From Siniperca chuatsi (lineage: Eukaryota; Chordata; Actinopteri; Centrarchiformes; Sinipercidae): DNA of 64,000 nucleotides. Position numbers and translations under genes: made by a program. The stretch lies in assembly GCF_020085105.1 (NCBI RefSeq), contig NC_058058.1:5305675-5369674 (forward strand), written 5' to 3'. This document shows positions 10,118-23,991 of this stretch, piece by piece; the first letter of the stretch is position 1, and each line of letters begins with the position of its first letter. The notes beneath the pieces are model-generated. The model was not told where the DNA came from, ran no database searches, and saw only the letters and a program-made list of their open reading frames with translations.

Positions 10118-13100
10118 TTTTTCTGCATTTTTACAGATTCAGTCATTTACTAAAACAACTCTTTAAGGTTTCGTTTAATATTGCATTAATAATAAAAACT
10201 GTATATGGGTTTAGTGTTTACTTCATTTCTTAATTAATTTTTTTCCCATAAACCTGTATTTGTCAGTTTCGGATTCCATAATTGATGAGGTATTTATCAG
10301 AAACGATTTTATTGAAAGGAGAAAAAAAGTATTATGATTGCAATTTCCTTTTGTAGCAGGCCTAATATTTATCATTATTTATCATCTCCCTCTTTAGATC
10401 AAGCTGCCTTTCTCTTGTCATATTCCATGTAAATGTATGCATGTTACCCCTCTTTCCTCAGACCCAGCTGGCACTCTCTGCCACCGCTCTCTGAACCCCC
10501 CCAGAGGCTCTGTCAAGAAGCCCCAGTGTGAGATCAACCCCTTCCTGCCGCAGCCCTCCACCCTCAAATGGGTTGCTCCACTCACAGACTCCGCCTTGAG
10601 CCCCATATACCTGCAAGCTGATTGGTTTTCAACTGCCCTTCGGGGCCTCAACGAACAGCTGGTCATTTCCACTATCATGCGAGCTCCCACAGCAACCAAA
10701 GAGCACGATGGTAAATGATGATTGTCACCATTTAGAGATGTATTTTTCACAAAACTATAATTAAGATGGTAAAAATTTCAAAAAGTTGATTATATCTCAG
10801 TCATATGTGTGGTTTGACTCTCTCCTCCTCGCGGTCTGTCTCCTCAGTGATCCTGAGTGTGAGCAGTAAAACAGTCTCGGTGCAGTCCAGACTCGGGGAA
10901 CCGGTGCTGCTGGACTGCGGCTTCTGGGCCGACCCCTCCTCGCCTCTATCCGGGTCGGGTTTTGCCGTAGAGTGGCGCTACCAGTTCAGAGGTGACGGAC
11001 GATTTGTTCTGGCTTACGACGGCAAGACGGACCGCTTGGCTGATACACAAGAGGAAGGGGCCACACTGGACTTTGAGGGTTTGCACGAGAAGGGAAATGC
11101 GTCCCTGATCCTGCAGGAAGCTAAAGTGCGTCACTCCGGGATGTACATTTGTACGGTGTATCTGCCATACCTTGTGGCCCAGGTGGCGGTGGAGCTTGAG
11201 ATTGTAGGTAAGGGGTATTGTACTTTTTGTTGTAAGACAAACCTGCATGCCTTAAAATGGTAATTGTGAAATTCTTTTGGACCTATGCTCAGAAGGAGAA
11301 CGTTCTCTCTCTAAAGCGTTACTGAAGTCTGGAGATGATGCAGAAGAGATGTGCTCATTAATCAGTCTCTGTCCATGTTGACACATGCACTGTCACATAT
11401 AGTTATTGTTTAGTATCTGCTGTCAAACAACAAAAATTAGAAAATTAAGAGCACATAGTAAGATTTTATTGGGAACCAGATTATTATTATTTACTTTCTC
11501 TTATTCTCTTTCCTCTTTTCTTTGCTCCTCCACACTTTTCTCAATTCAATTAAATTCAATGGGGCTTTATTGGCATGGGAAACAGACGTTAACATTGCCA
11601 AAGCAAGTGTGAAATAAAAACATATGCATTCCTCCTTCTACCCAGAACCTCCGTCCCTCTCCATCCACCCCTCCCCTCTGCCCCTCGCTGTGCCCGGCCA
11701 GACTTTGACCGTCCAGTGTGAGGCGTCCGGCTTTGCCCCCCTCTCCCTGGAGCTGAGCTGGGAGTTTAAAGGCGCTGATGGGAAGTCCAGGCCACTGGGA
11801 TCAGGCAGCGTGACGGGCCACAGGCAGGCCTGGGATGGAACCTATAGCCAGAGCAGCCGGCTGGAGCTTGACACGACTAAGCTGGACCTGGGCAGAGGAG
11901 GGGAGGTCACCTGTGTGGCTGTCCATCTTGGAGGCACACGGCGGGTCAGCACGACCCTCAGTGTCATTGGTAATGTGGAATTTTGTTGTTTAAAACATTT
12001 ATCAAGCGCTTTTGGCATCAACACTAATAGAATAGATGATTAGGCTATGAAATTAGAGCAAAGATTATTATTATGATGCAAAATATTGTTCCTCATCTTT
12101 TGCTTTTCAGTTTTGAGAGAAGAGATTTTATTGTGTATGTATGTTTAAGAGCTGATCGTAGCTGAATAATTTTGGATTACCAGTCATTTGCTTTTAGCAC
12201 CATCCTCCTTTTATAAGCAGGTGAATGTGCAGATTATCAAGAAATATAGGGCGGGAGGGTCGGCGAGCTTGAAAAGCCAGTGGGTTTGAACTTTTTGTTC
12301 CATAACAAAGTAGAGGCCAGACGGTGATTTTTCGGCACCTTGACAAGGTATTAATGGGTAACTTAGCCAAGGCATTATTTGGGATTTTGGTTATCATGAG
12401 AAACAGTAGCCTACATGTTGTATTTTACTGGTTTTAAAGGCTGCGTTACAGTGAAGTGATGTCATTTTCTAAATGTACTTGACTGTTAAATGAACAGTGA
12501 ATGTCTCTTTAAGTTTATCTTATCTGACACAAATTCAAATACTGTAGTTAAAAAAAAGATACCAGCATATAAGACATTGCCAGGGATAACACGACAAAGT
12601 CCAGGAATTATTTCCAGCGTGATGTTCATCAGACTGTCCACCCACAACAAGATGAAGTCAGCCGTTCAACATCGAGAGCTGAAAACATGCGATCACATCA
12701 TGGCACATCAAAGAGCACCAATCTACTTACAATTAAATATGGCAATAAAATTTTATGTATATACGTATGCATATTTTTTAAACCCAGTTACAGTGTGTTA
12801 AAATCACCTCTACCTGTCTCTGTCCAATTAAGTCAACTTTTTTCTCATCCCTGGATTCCATCACATATGATACTTGAGATACATATAATACGTGTGTGAA
12901 AGCACCAGCAGTCACACCCTGAATATCATCATTTCAAGTCATCATATCTGACTTACATATGACTAACGTATGCTGTATGTGACTGGTACTCTTTTGAGCT
13001 AGATTATGGTCATTTTTATGCTATTGGGCAGTAAAAACATACTCGTATGAATGTCAAAGCTCATCCAACGGCGATAAGATTATTTTAACAAACCTACTGT

Positions 13101-13804
13101 ACTGTATGTAACTCTATATGTGTAACTTTTAAAGTTTGAATGTTGAAGGTTAAATTAATTATTTTTATCAAGCTTGACAACAAAGATGCAAGTCAGATAA
13201 ATGGGAATCAGTTACTTGAATTCTGTCTTTTGTCTTTTCAGGGTTCAGTACACCCTCCATTGAGGACTCAATGGCAATGGTTGGCGTAGCGCTAGTGCTC
13301 TACGGTCTTATCAAGTTCGTCTCTTGGACCTTCATCAGCTCAGGTAGCAAATAATCCAATAACCAGAAAAAATGCCTTGTATGCCGACAGAAATAATAAT
13401 TTTATTAATTTTCTGAACCCATTTAATTAATTCGAGCTGCAAGAATATACTATCTCACCATTTAGATACAATAAGATAAAAAACAAAAATAAATTTTTCA
13501 AAATAAAAAAAGCAGAAAAAATCAATTAAAATGGGATGAATGCTGTGCCTTGAACAATGTATACTATTTAAAGAAGATACAGTAAGATATTTCAGTTAAA
13601 TTTCTGTATATGACTTAATTGTGTTTTATTTCACTGTACATAGGCTCAGATGAGGCTGATAAACAAGACAAGGTAATGTTACTTTTTCAAATACTAATAC
13701 ACAAAATGTATCATTCTCAATGTCTTTACACTTACATTGGGTGTTTTGCATGTCTCCTCTAAATAATCACTTTCCACCTCTTCCACTTATAGAAAGACAA
13801 GTAA
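8280..13804 (+). CDS. tapbp: Tapasin (TAP-binding protein, MHC class I peptide-loading chaperone)
   Basis: Tapasin holds empty MHC class I at the TAP transporter in the ER and edits its peptide cargo. Coding exons: 8280-8364, 9514-9705, 10462-10710, 10848-11207, 11646-11969, 13242-13343, 13644-13672, 13793-13804; internal junctions are phase 1 until the last, and the product is 450 aa (human 448). Seen: a hydrophobic signal segment (LSLVAVICFIQ); the N-terminal PVLECWFVQEK block, matching human VIECWFVED; VYFITDPAGTL, matching the human DPAGAL region; a V-like Ig domain (exon 4) and a C1-type Ig domain (exon 5); a membrane helix (exon 6) with the family's intramembrane Lys (LYGLIKFVSW); and a C-terminal KKDK, a KKxx ER-retrieval signal. 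The start could be Met at 8280 or 8304. Exon 2 could begin at 9535 instead of 9514. The human Cys95 position is Ser here, and exon 4 has an Ig cysteine pair that human lacks. Confidence 0.95.
9833..10140. repeat. Dispersed repeat with (TA)38 tract in tapbp intron 2
   Basis: The block begins AAGGCTCAAGGTTCAGCTTT and continues ATTGTCATTATACGATACAG, a motif seen in many fish genomes as the conserved end of an interspersed repeat, followed by an A/T-rich tail and a perfect TA run at 10,039-10,114. Its family could not be named from the sequence alone. Confidence 0.6.
11540..11622. repeat. Interspersed repeat fragment next to tapbp exon 5
   Basis: Contains the well-known fish motif TTCAATGGGGCTTTATTGGC, then ATGGGAAACAGACGTTAACA and TTGCCAAAGCAAGTGTGAAA. 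It looks like the conserved 3' end of an interspersed repeat. It ends only about 23 bp before the exon 5 start at 11,646, so the 3' splice site abuts it. Confidence 0.55.
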
Positions 13805-14595
13805 AGAAGAACAAAATCAAGTGTGATACTGAGCCACCAAACCTTTCTGTGTTGATGTCTTGGATGGGGTTTCATGAGTGAATATCCAGCTGTTCAAGCA
13901 GACAGTTACATCATTTTTTAAAAGCTAGCATAGTGGCAGATCTGCATAAACTTTTACTTTTTAGGGTTTTTTTTTTTTCACAGATTCAGAGAGAAGCTTT
14001 TTTGCATCAGTTGTTATTTTCACTATTTAGTTGGCAATAGACATACTGTTGTGCGAAGGTACCAGCGAGAATTTTCTGAAAAAGGCTTCTGCTCAGACTA
14101 AACATGTTGTGTTGTGATATTTCTTTAATCTTCCACTTTTAAGCTGCATTATCATATTGGCCTCCCACTTACATACTGTATCTTGTCACGAACACTGGAA
14201 AATGGCCTGAAACTTAGAGAAATGTTGAAATGATAATGATAAATGTTAATAAGTCAAAAACTATTATCTTTAAGGGAGCTGAGCCCGTGTGTGTTTAAAA
14301 ACTAAAACATAACAAACCCACAAACTGAATCCTATTTTTGTAAATACACAGAATATAATGTATGTATCTTGTTATTGTATATTGTTGTATGTGTGTTTGT
14401 GCGTCATGGTATTACTCTCAACATGTGCTGGTAGGAACGATGCTCCAACAGTCTGGGATAATGCAAAATTAAACTTACATAGACATGTGAAGGAAATGGT
14501 ACAAACACAGTACATACATGTACGGAAGGGAAAATTAAAAATTTGTTTCAGAATTTAAAAATCGAAATCGAAATCTGCATTTTAAGTGGAATAAA
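13805..14595 (+). other. tapbp: tapbp 3' UTR
   Basis: AT-rich non-coding sequence following the tapasin stop codon. The best polyadenylation signal seen is AATAAA at 14,590-14,595, which would give a 3' UTR of about 0.8 kb. Confidence 0.5.
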
Positions 14596-16796
14596 CACAT
14601 TTGTTAAAACATGCCGCCCCCAGTCTCCTGTTTGTGAATTCTTGTCTACTCTCAAACATGCTGGTGTGCCACATTGCTTAAAAATAACCTCAAACTGCTC
14701 AGATGTTCATTTATGATGGAATAATGGGGAAAAGGTGTCTTCTTAGATTGATGTTTATGGAAGTACTGTAACAGTTTAAAGGCTGTGGTGTTTTTTTTTT
14801 TTTCTTGCTGTCAAGTCAGCAGGGGTGACATGTTTCTAAATAAAACCCTTCATAATGACCATACTGTAAAGTCTGAGTGTAATAAAATACAAAGTGACTA
14901 CGCTGGTGTAAACATTTCAGTAGTATCTGATAAACTAAGTAAAACGCAAGCTAGCATTAATGAGAAAGTGTGACTTCCGCTGTCCTTTTCAGAATAAAAC
15001 TCGAGATGTACAGTTTTGGAGTGGTATTAATACCCAACTGAAAATACGTTAGGTTCCGAATAGACAGACATAATACAAAGTAATTAAATAATACATATAT
15101 AATAGAATAATTCAGATAGTATAATTTTAGGTTTCCATGTAATCCCTCAATGTTATCAAGTCTATGTTAAAAAAAACAACCTCACCTAAATATATCAATA
15201 GTTCTCAACCGGAAGAAGTCACCCAATGGCTGACGACATTACTGACCGTAAACCATCTATCAACCAATCGGAGGCAGTGATGCTGATATGACTTTAGCGG
15301 GTACACTTTCGATCTCTAGTCGACAGCATAGCCAAACAGACGAGCATTGTTTTGGTAAACAGAAAGTCCGTGGGATTAAAAATACCTTTTTTGAAGAGTA
15401 TCGCGGATTTGTTTGTCTAACAAGTTATGTAATAAAAATAGCATGCGGGTTTTTCCTCTGGTACGTTATTTTCTTACTTAGCTCACTTACTTGGTCACAA
15501 TGCTAACTAGCTAGCTAATGCTAATGTTAGCTAAGTCGAACACTAAATTCTAATGATGCATCGTGGTGGAAGATTATCCTCTTTTGTTGTCACGTCAAAC
15601 AGCTCATAAACAAGAGATCGGTGCGTGTGAGTATGTCGTAATGTGTGTAACCTTTCTTTCTTAACGATAGCTTTTATCTAATGTGCCATCTCTCTGTAAT
15701 GTAATGTGTCATCAAGCTTCGATCACTGTAATTCCTGAACAGTTCAAGTGTCCGGACTTTCTTAAACCATAGACAACATAATAAATGGCTTATTTGCTTG
15801 CCCATGAATTAATTAGCAGTATTTGAGCATCAGGGTAATATTCACAAGCATATGGCCGTGTTTCCGTGTGTTAAAGCAGGGGTGTAAGTTAACTTGTGTG
15901 GAAGGTATTGGACTATTGGTTGCCACTAACAATTATTTTCATATTTGAATAAACTGATGACTACTTTCTCGACAAATTGATTAAACATTTCGTCTATAAA
16001 TTGTTAGAAAATAGTGAAAGATTCCCATAGCCCGAGGTGATGTCTTCAAATGCTTGTATATTCAGTTAACTATGACATAAGACTCATATATAAGAATAGC
16101 CACAAATCTTCACCTTTGAGAAGCTGCAACCACAGAAATGTGGACATGTTTGCTTGACAAATGATGTAAATGATTAATCAGTTAACAAAATTGCTGCAGA
16201 TGAAGTTTCAGTTTAATCGACTAACTTATTTATGAAATTTGTTGTTTCTGTTTATACTCAGCACAATCACACTTTCACATCACTGATGATTTCTGAAACA
16301 CACAAACATTGAGTGTTAAGCGCACCAACTGTCTGTTATAATAATACTTTGGTTTGGGTAGCTAACCACATGCTTTCTGGTACCACATATCGAAAGCTGG
16401 CATTATATGTCTGGTCAGATTTTGAATATTGCTTACTCATTCTTTGATCAGATAGTTCCTGATTTAAAACCCCATTTTGACCATTTTAGATCTTGTACGA
16501 CTTGTTGTGTCTAGACATTCTTCTTTTGTTTAATAAAAAAAGGGTTTGGTTGGGTTTTTAATCCTGGTTCAACTGTGTAAAGCTCTGTGTAACTTTGTTT
16601 TTGAAAAGTGCTGAATAAATAGTTTATTTTATTCCTGGTTCTTCCAGTTTTCCTTGGATGATGCAAAATAATAATATTTTTCAGCCCTCATCATTTAAAC
16701 TTACTACTGCTTCTTTGACATCTTGCACTTTCAGTTGCCCTGATCAACATTCTCCTTGTTTGTATTTTCTGAAAGCAGAAATAACCAACATTTTGG
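14596..16796 (+). other. tapbp-daxx spacer with probable daxx promoter and 5' UTR
   Basis: Non-coding. Around 15,205-15,270 there are an ETS-like ACCGGAAG and two CCAAT boxes (in ACCCAATGGC and CAACCAATCGG), a plausible TATA-less promoter for daxx. A possible first exon ends near 15,460 (CTCTG before GTACGTT), and a possible acceptor lies at 16,734 (TTGCACTTTCAG). Both splice sites are tentative. Copy 2 of the dispersed repeat sits at 15,975-16,230. Confidence 0.35.
15975..16230 (+). repeat. Dispersed teleost repeat, copy 2
   Basis: Same family as 295-655: GTTAGAAAATAGTGAAAGAT near the start, CACCTTTGAGAAGCTGCAAC in the middle, ATTAATCAGTTAACAAAATTG near the end (split as ATTAATCAGTTAAC and AAAATTG). 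It lies upstream of the daxx start codon. Confidence 0.6.
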
Positions 16797-19700
16797 ATGG
16801 CGGTGGCTCCCGCCTCGATGGCGGATAACATCATAGTCCTTGATGATGATGAAGAGGAGAGTCCTCAACCCTTCTGCTCTGCCTCTACCTCGTCCTCTCA
16901 GCATCAAGCCAAAAATGTCTCGGCGCTCAAAGCTCTGCAGCCTGCCCCTACCCACATTACCCAGTCACCTTTTGCCTCAGCGAAAAAGCACACACATGTC
17001 CTGCAGGCGGAGAATCAGGCGTTGTTCACTGAGGTGAGCTTACACAAAGGGGCACAGACTGATTGTTTTATCCAAAGTCATTTCTAACTGTGTTTTTTTA
17101 AATATTCCACAAACCATCTAGATGATTTAAAAATACGACAAAATTATGGTTGGTTATTGTTTAAATAACGGTGGCAAAACTTTGGACAAATGTCCAATCC
17201 AAAGTGTATTAGCGTTTGGCTGGTAGCTGTGTTAATTTCTCACCCTGATGACATTGGTGGTATTGTATGACAAGGAAATAAATATACACACTGGTATTAA
17301 AATATCACAGTTTAAAGAAGTCATAAAGCCTGTTCCAGTGTGCTAATACCCTTTCGCTTTTGCATTGATCTTTGTACCCAGCACCTGACTCCCTGAAGGT
17401 AGATGTGCAAACGACCTTCTTAACTGTTGACAGTAGGCGTAATACCAGAGAGTTGTAATTATATTGACATAACATTGACACTGGGTGTGTACTGTAAAAA
17501 CCTGAATCACAATGTGCTGTTGATGTACAGTATGTGTTCTCATTATTTTTTCTGCCTTCTCATCCTTCCTGTTTTCTTTCTCCTCCCAGTTTGTGGAGCA
17601 CTGCTCAGCTCTCACCCAGGACTGCCCGGAGGTCTTGACCTTCCTCCAAACTAAGCATTCCAAGGCCTCCCCTGACTTTCTGTCATCCGTGGAGTTCAGG
17701 AACACCTTGGGACGATGTTTGACTCGCGCTCAGACCACCCGCTCCAAAACCTTTGTCTACATCAATGAACTGTGCACTGTACTCAAGCAGCATGCAGCCA
17801 AGAAGAGGCAGAGCGTCACCAAGGTTGAGCCTGGGCCTTGTACCTCAACATCAAGTTCTCTCCAGTCTACCTCTGTTATGCTCAAAAGTCAAGATAAAGA
17901 TAAGATGGATGAGGAGAATGAAGGGGTGAAACTGGCAGCGGAGGATAAGCAACCTTCCACCTCAGGGCTGCAGGGGGACAATAAAAAGGAGGAACAGGAA
18001 GTGGAGAAAAAAGCAAAGAGGGCATCCAGGAAACAGGTTAGTGTTGAACACTACTGGGCATGACTAGTATTGTTTTTGGCTGATAATGACCTTTTAAATA
18101 ATTCAGCTGCTGATTATAGTCATTAGAAATGTTATTTGTATGTCACTTTTCAAAAGTTGCTTCAGTGTTTATGAAGTCCTTTTCATAAAAGTAGAACAGA
18201 AAATATAATCACATTGGAGAGCAAAAGAGAATAAAAATATAAATGATAAACACAGATAAAAGAGCAATCAATAAATACTGTATGCATCAATAAACCATTA
18301 GTGAATATATATGTAATCAGGTAGATATAAAGGAAAGGTTTAAAACTATTACACATCACATTCTGATGTGTTACATTAAGTATGAGTGTGCTCCAGTTTC
18401 ATTCAGTTCACTGTCCAGTAAATGGCCTTGTTATGGATTTTTGGATCTTGGTTTTTAATGGCCACATATAGGCATTATAATCAGATTTTGATCAGTTTCT
18501 TCTAATGCTGTAATGCTTTTAGTACCTCACTAAGGTGTAATCATCAGCATCAACATTTGCAGAAGATTCTTCTTTCAAAATCTTTTTACCTGAAGTCACA
18601 GACGTAACAAACTGTAGCTTACCATTGTAGGCCTGGTGCAGCACACTCGAGCTAAACCTGTGTGTGTAGAAGTTGGTAGTAGCCTAGAAACCATTAACCA
18701 ATCACGACTAGTTCTCGTATGAAATTGGCCAAACAAATTGTGTTTCATGTCTCCATACACACTGAAATGTAAGTGTTCTTTCCTCTCCCTTCTTTTTCCT
18801 TTCATTCTTGACATGTCGGTTCTCAATTTCTCTCAGATAGCGTACCTGGAGAACCTACTGAAGGTGTACAACGACGAGATCTGCCGCCTGCAGCGGGCTG
18901 AGCTGGACTTGGACGATCTGGGATCTGAGGAATCTTCATACATCCAGGAGCACAAGCTCAAACGCAAGGTCAGGCAGGAGTTGGATGCATCTCAGGGCCT
19001 CACTGATTATAAATAGTGCCGAAAGCTGTAAAAAAGAACCTCTTCCTTCTGTCCTCTTCTTCTTCTCTTCCAGATGATGAAGATTTATGAAAAGCTGTGT
19101 GAACTAAAGGACTGCAGCACACTAACAGGCCGAGTCATTGAGCATAAGATCTCCTACAACAGCACTCGTTATCCTGAGATCAACAGGAAGGTGAGCTGGT
19201 TGTTGTGTCCTGGAAAGCAACAAGGTAAAAAGGGTAAAACTTGCTCCCAACCAAGACTGCATGTCCCTACCATCTACCACGTCGAATCTTGAGTATAAAA
19301 ACATTAGAGCGAGCAGTTGCAGACTTCTGTCTTGCATGAATGCCATTGTTATTACTATCAGCAGGATTTGATGCCATTATAAATCTTTTTTATTTAGGTT
19401 TTCAAAACATTTAGAGCACAATACAAAAGACAAAATTACACAACTTTGTAGTGGTATAACTACTTTTAAAATTAAATCTTTGCACTTGTTAAAGTTTGGG
19501 GCACCACCTTCAGTCGAAGGAAAATAAATAAATCAAATGACTCACTCTTGTAATCTGGGTTGTAAATTCTCAATACATTGATCCTTAGTCTCTGCTTTTA
19601 AAGAAATTTTCACAAGCAAAACGTGGTGATAAATGAAACCTTTATTTATAGTTAAATATTTCTTATCAAATAACACATAACTGAAGATCAGAATCAAACC

Positions 19701-22700
19701 GATGGAGTAAATGGATCTCACGAATCATCATTGCATCTGTAGTGTTACAGAGACCCCATTATCTATAGTCACTAGATGGCAGTGTGGCCACATGGTAAAC
19801 AAGGTATTTATTCCATCTTTACATCGTACATATGTTGTAGTTGGACTTTTCTTACAGAAAACGTGTTGAGTAATATTGGCTGCATTACTGACTGGACAAC
19901 TAATTTACATAAATTCAGACCTGGACTAAAAGAAGGAATCTAACTATTAATTCAGATCAGGAAGCACTTTCAAATTTATGGTAGGGTCTGGCAGGCATCT
20001 TATCTCAGGTCATCAGGGTGTGAGAAAGATTGAAGAAAAGAAAGCGTGGGAAAGGTTTGTCTGGTGTATTCAGACTTTTCCTGTGGTTTGTAGGCAGATG
20101 GATCAAATAAAGAGTTGTTGAGTGGTTCCAGTCGTGCTGTTAATCTTGTTATCATGACAAGACACATATCTCTCAGGGGTGGAGAGCCCCCCCGGTGCCT
20201 TGTCTGACAAGTGTCAGATTGGCACTTTTACTATTGAGAGGTAAAAAGCCAGTTTACAGATCCGGAGGAGTCTCAGCAAAAAGGTTTATCCCATGGGAAT
20301 TCCACAAAGTGAAGACACAATATCCCCAACTGTGAGAGATGAAAGGCCAGTTCTGCAGATCTTGAATGATTGGGAGACACTCACCTCCATGTCTGCTGGT
20401 TGTCCACTGGAATTCAAAAACAAAACAAGGTTATCCTCACTACAACTTTATAATTAGTTGATATACATAAAGTAATACAATCTAGAGATGCCCCAGTTAA
20501 ACTTTTATTCATATATCAGTAATTTAATCTTATGTCAACGTTTTGAACCGGACCTTCAGTATTTGGACCAAGTAGCTTATGAAAAATAAGGTTTGCCAAC
20601 AGCTTTCAACGTGTCCGATACATATTTAATCAACATGTAGGTAAATATAAGCATCGGCTCAGACTTCGGGGGCAAAAACACTTGATTGGGACTTCTGTAG
20701 TACAATCAGTGGTAGTAGTTCGAGTAGAGTACGTCAGTTTATTTGTGCATTTCTCTAAAACAAAAAAACATCATCCAGAAGTAAAGTTAAATGAGAAAAC
20801 AAAGACTTAACCATGTGTCTGGTGTTGTGATTTGGACTCTGTGTTAGGTTGGGAGAGCTGTTTCATTTAGTATTACTGTATTTTTATGTGGGTGAATTTG
20901 ATGTGCTCCTGATCCCGTACCCTACGTTCCCTCCTACTGTCAGATCGAGCGTTTCATCAACAGTCCTGAGGCGCACAGGAACCCTCCGGATTACCAAGAC
21001 ATCCTCCAGCAGGTGCTGCGTGCCAATGATCGCCACAACCTGTGCCTGAGCAGAAAACAGCTGAACCAGATCGCCCAGGAGGCTTTCAGAGAGACCGGGA
21101 GCCGCATGCAGGAGAGACGTCACCTGGACCTGGTGTACAACTTCGGCTCGTACCTCACTGACCCCTACAAGCGTGGTAAGGCTTCAGCAGGGATAAAAAG
21201 TCTTCTGTCTGCTGGCTACTGTGGCAGACTGGCTGTCAGAATGCATTTTTCTGACATTACAGAATGACGGGTTATAAACACAAACATATAGTGAATACAC
21301 CATTTATATTCTGGTTTGGACAAAAGAGAGCAAACAACAAACAAACGAAATGTTAAACCAATGTGGAAAAAGTCCAGGTCTTCAAGGGTTTAGAAGTGTT
21401 GAAATGTTGATATTTATTTTAACTTTCTTAAAATTGCACATTCCTCTTAAGTCATTGGCTTTCTCTCATTTAAACAACTTTTGGATATTTTCAGGTAGTG
21501 GTTTGGTCTTGAATATATAAAACATGATTTGTACTGTTTTAAGATCCACCTCAAAATTTTATAGCACTTTAATAAAAGTGTTCAAAAGTGTAAAAAAAAG
21601 TATCTAACATTGAACTGTTAAGCTCTAGAATTTAGTGATGTTACTTGCTAGAAGCCTACTACAGGGACCACTGGTGCAAAGAAAAATGATTTTGTTTTTC
21701 TTCTTTCTCTCTTTGCCCACCCCTTATCGAACTCAAATTTATTGTCTTGCCCTCGCCTGTTCCTTTCCTCTTTCCCCTCACTGTTCCCACACTCGCTCAT
21801 ATCTCTCCTCTCTTTTCTCCACCACCCTTTACAGCCACAGACCCGGCTCTGTCGGACCCCTCACTGCTGCGGAAGCTGCGGTCGAACAGAGAAGTGGCTC
21901 TGTCCAGTCTGGAGGCGGTCATCACCAAGTACGCCGCCAAGCAAGAGGACGCAGAGGAGCAGGACAGGACCAAACGACAGGAGAAAGACAGCAAGGAGAA
22001 AGAGGTATGAGAACATTTGGGGAAGGAGGAAAATAATCACAGGCCTCTTTTGCTTTCAGTGTTTCACATGCTTTTGGTTTCGTAATTATGTATGAAACTA
22101 ATGTCTTGATGACAGATCTTCCTATCAACACATGAATGCATCGTAGTGGAGGAATTTTTTAATCCATCTGAACTATCAACTGCATTCCCTCTCAATATTG
22201 TTAAAGTATATAAGAATAAAACATTAACAACATTATACTCAGTGGCCAATTTATTAGGAACACCGTACAATCTAATGCAATCCAATACAACTGTTCTGCC
22301 ATAAAGTCTACTTTTATGGCACTTATGATGATCAGTTTTTTGACACTGTCATGGAGGTGTTAATTCAGTTATATGTTGTAACATTGAGGTCATAGTTAGA
22401 GACGGTTTTGTACTGGACTGCATTATATTCAGAGGTGTTTCTAATATTCTGCCTCTCTCATGTATGTAAATCGTGAGGACAAAAAATTAGAAACATCTCT
22501 CAATACAATGAAGTTCAGTACAACACCCCCCTTAACTATGACCTCAGTATTAAACATATAAATTAATTTACACATTTCCGACAAAGTCACCAAAAAACTG
22601 AACATAAAAACTTTGCGAAGGTAGAATTTTTGGCAGAGCTGAATTGTAATAGATTGTACAGGTGTACCTAATAAAGTGGCCACTGAGTGTATATTTGCTT

Positions 22701-23926
22701 GATGATAAGATAAATTACCAACCTCACAGCAAGAAATAAATGAAAACCACTGGCTGCCTCAAAGATAGAAAAAAACCCTTGGTATTGTTTGGAAAATGGT
22801 CATCTGTTATGTAACAACAACTAGTAGTAAAAAGGATAAAACTCGTAAAAACATTAGTGTGCTCCCTCAAGCAGCAGCAACACAGCCACTACTGATGGCG
22901 GCGTCCTGCCTCTGACAGTTCTGTTGTTTTTCTGTTTCTGTTGTTCTGACAGTTTCATTTTTCACACTCTTTCCCTGGCTACCTGCTCCTGTCTGACCCT
23001 CACACTCCTTATTTTTAGGGCCACAAACCAGAAAATGGAGAAGAAAATAAAGAGCTGAATGGAGTGACAGAGAAGGAAGAAGAAGAGGTGGAGGAGGAGG
23101 AGGATGATGAAGAAGATGAATCATCAGACCCAGACATCGAGGAAGAGATCCAGGCCAGCACTCAGCAGGACGGACCTGGTTAGAGCAAGATGTTCATTCA
23201 AATGTTTCTTTTTAATTCTAAAGTTTTGATGGTAAATCCAGTGTTGGTTTTCCTGCCACTGGTAAACAATGTCAACTACATATTTATAAAACATATTTTG
23301 CATATTTTAACTATGAGGTTGCAGTTTAGAAATCTCTGTTACTTGATCGTAAACCCCTGATATGTGCTTCTGTTAAAAGAGCACATTAGAGTCTCTGTCC
23401 CTGAACATGATGGTTTGTATCATAGACTTTACACTGAGATGTCATGCACATAAAAGTAACTTCTCTAGGCTATGAGAAAGTTTGACAAATATTAAGAATA
23501 CAAATAGTAATAATTGACCTTGTCTACCATTTGAGGAGCCCTTTCCTTGCGGAAAGTACTTCTTGGGTCAGTACCGCAGCGAGGCAGACTCTGCCACACC
23601 GTATCAGCTGTCTTAACCGCTCAAAGCAGTGGCTATGACGTGAAATAATGTCCTTATTCTCATCATGCAAAGAAACTCTTTTATTTTTATTTAGTAGGGC
23701 CAATCTAGTAAGGAAGGTGTGGAGACAGCACAGATGAGATAGCTCTCCCCACCTAATGCTGAAAACAAAATGTATGCTGCAGAGACTTTGTTTCATATTA
23801 TCCTCTGCAGAGTTTCATGTTGTGTTTTATAGTGAAGGCACCTGAAATAGCGCCTCCACTAAAGTAAAAAAAAAAAATTAAAGATCCCCTTCAGACCTGT
23901 TGTAAGACAGACTGTGTGTGTGTGTA

Positions 23927-23991
<65 letters not shown>

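Noticed and set aside
9910-10146. Frame encoding alternating Tyr-Ile
   Set aside because: Simple translation of the (TA)38 microsatellite.
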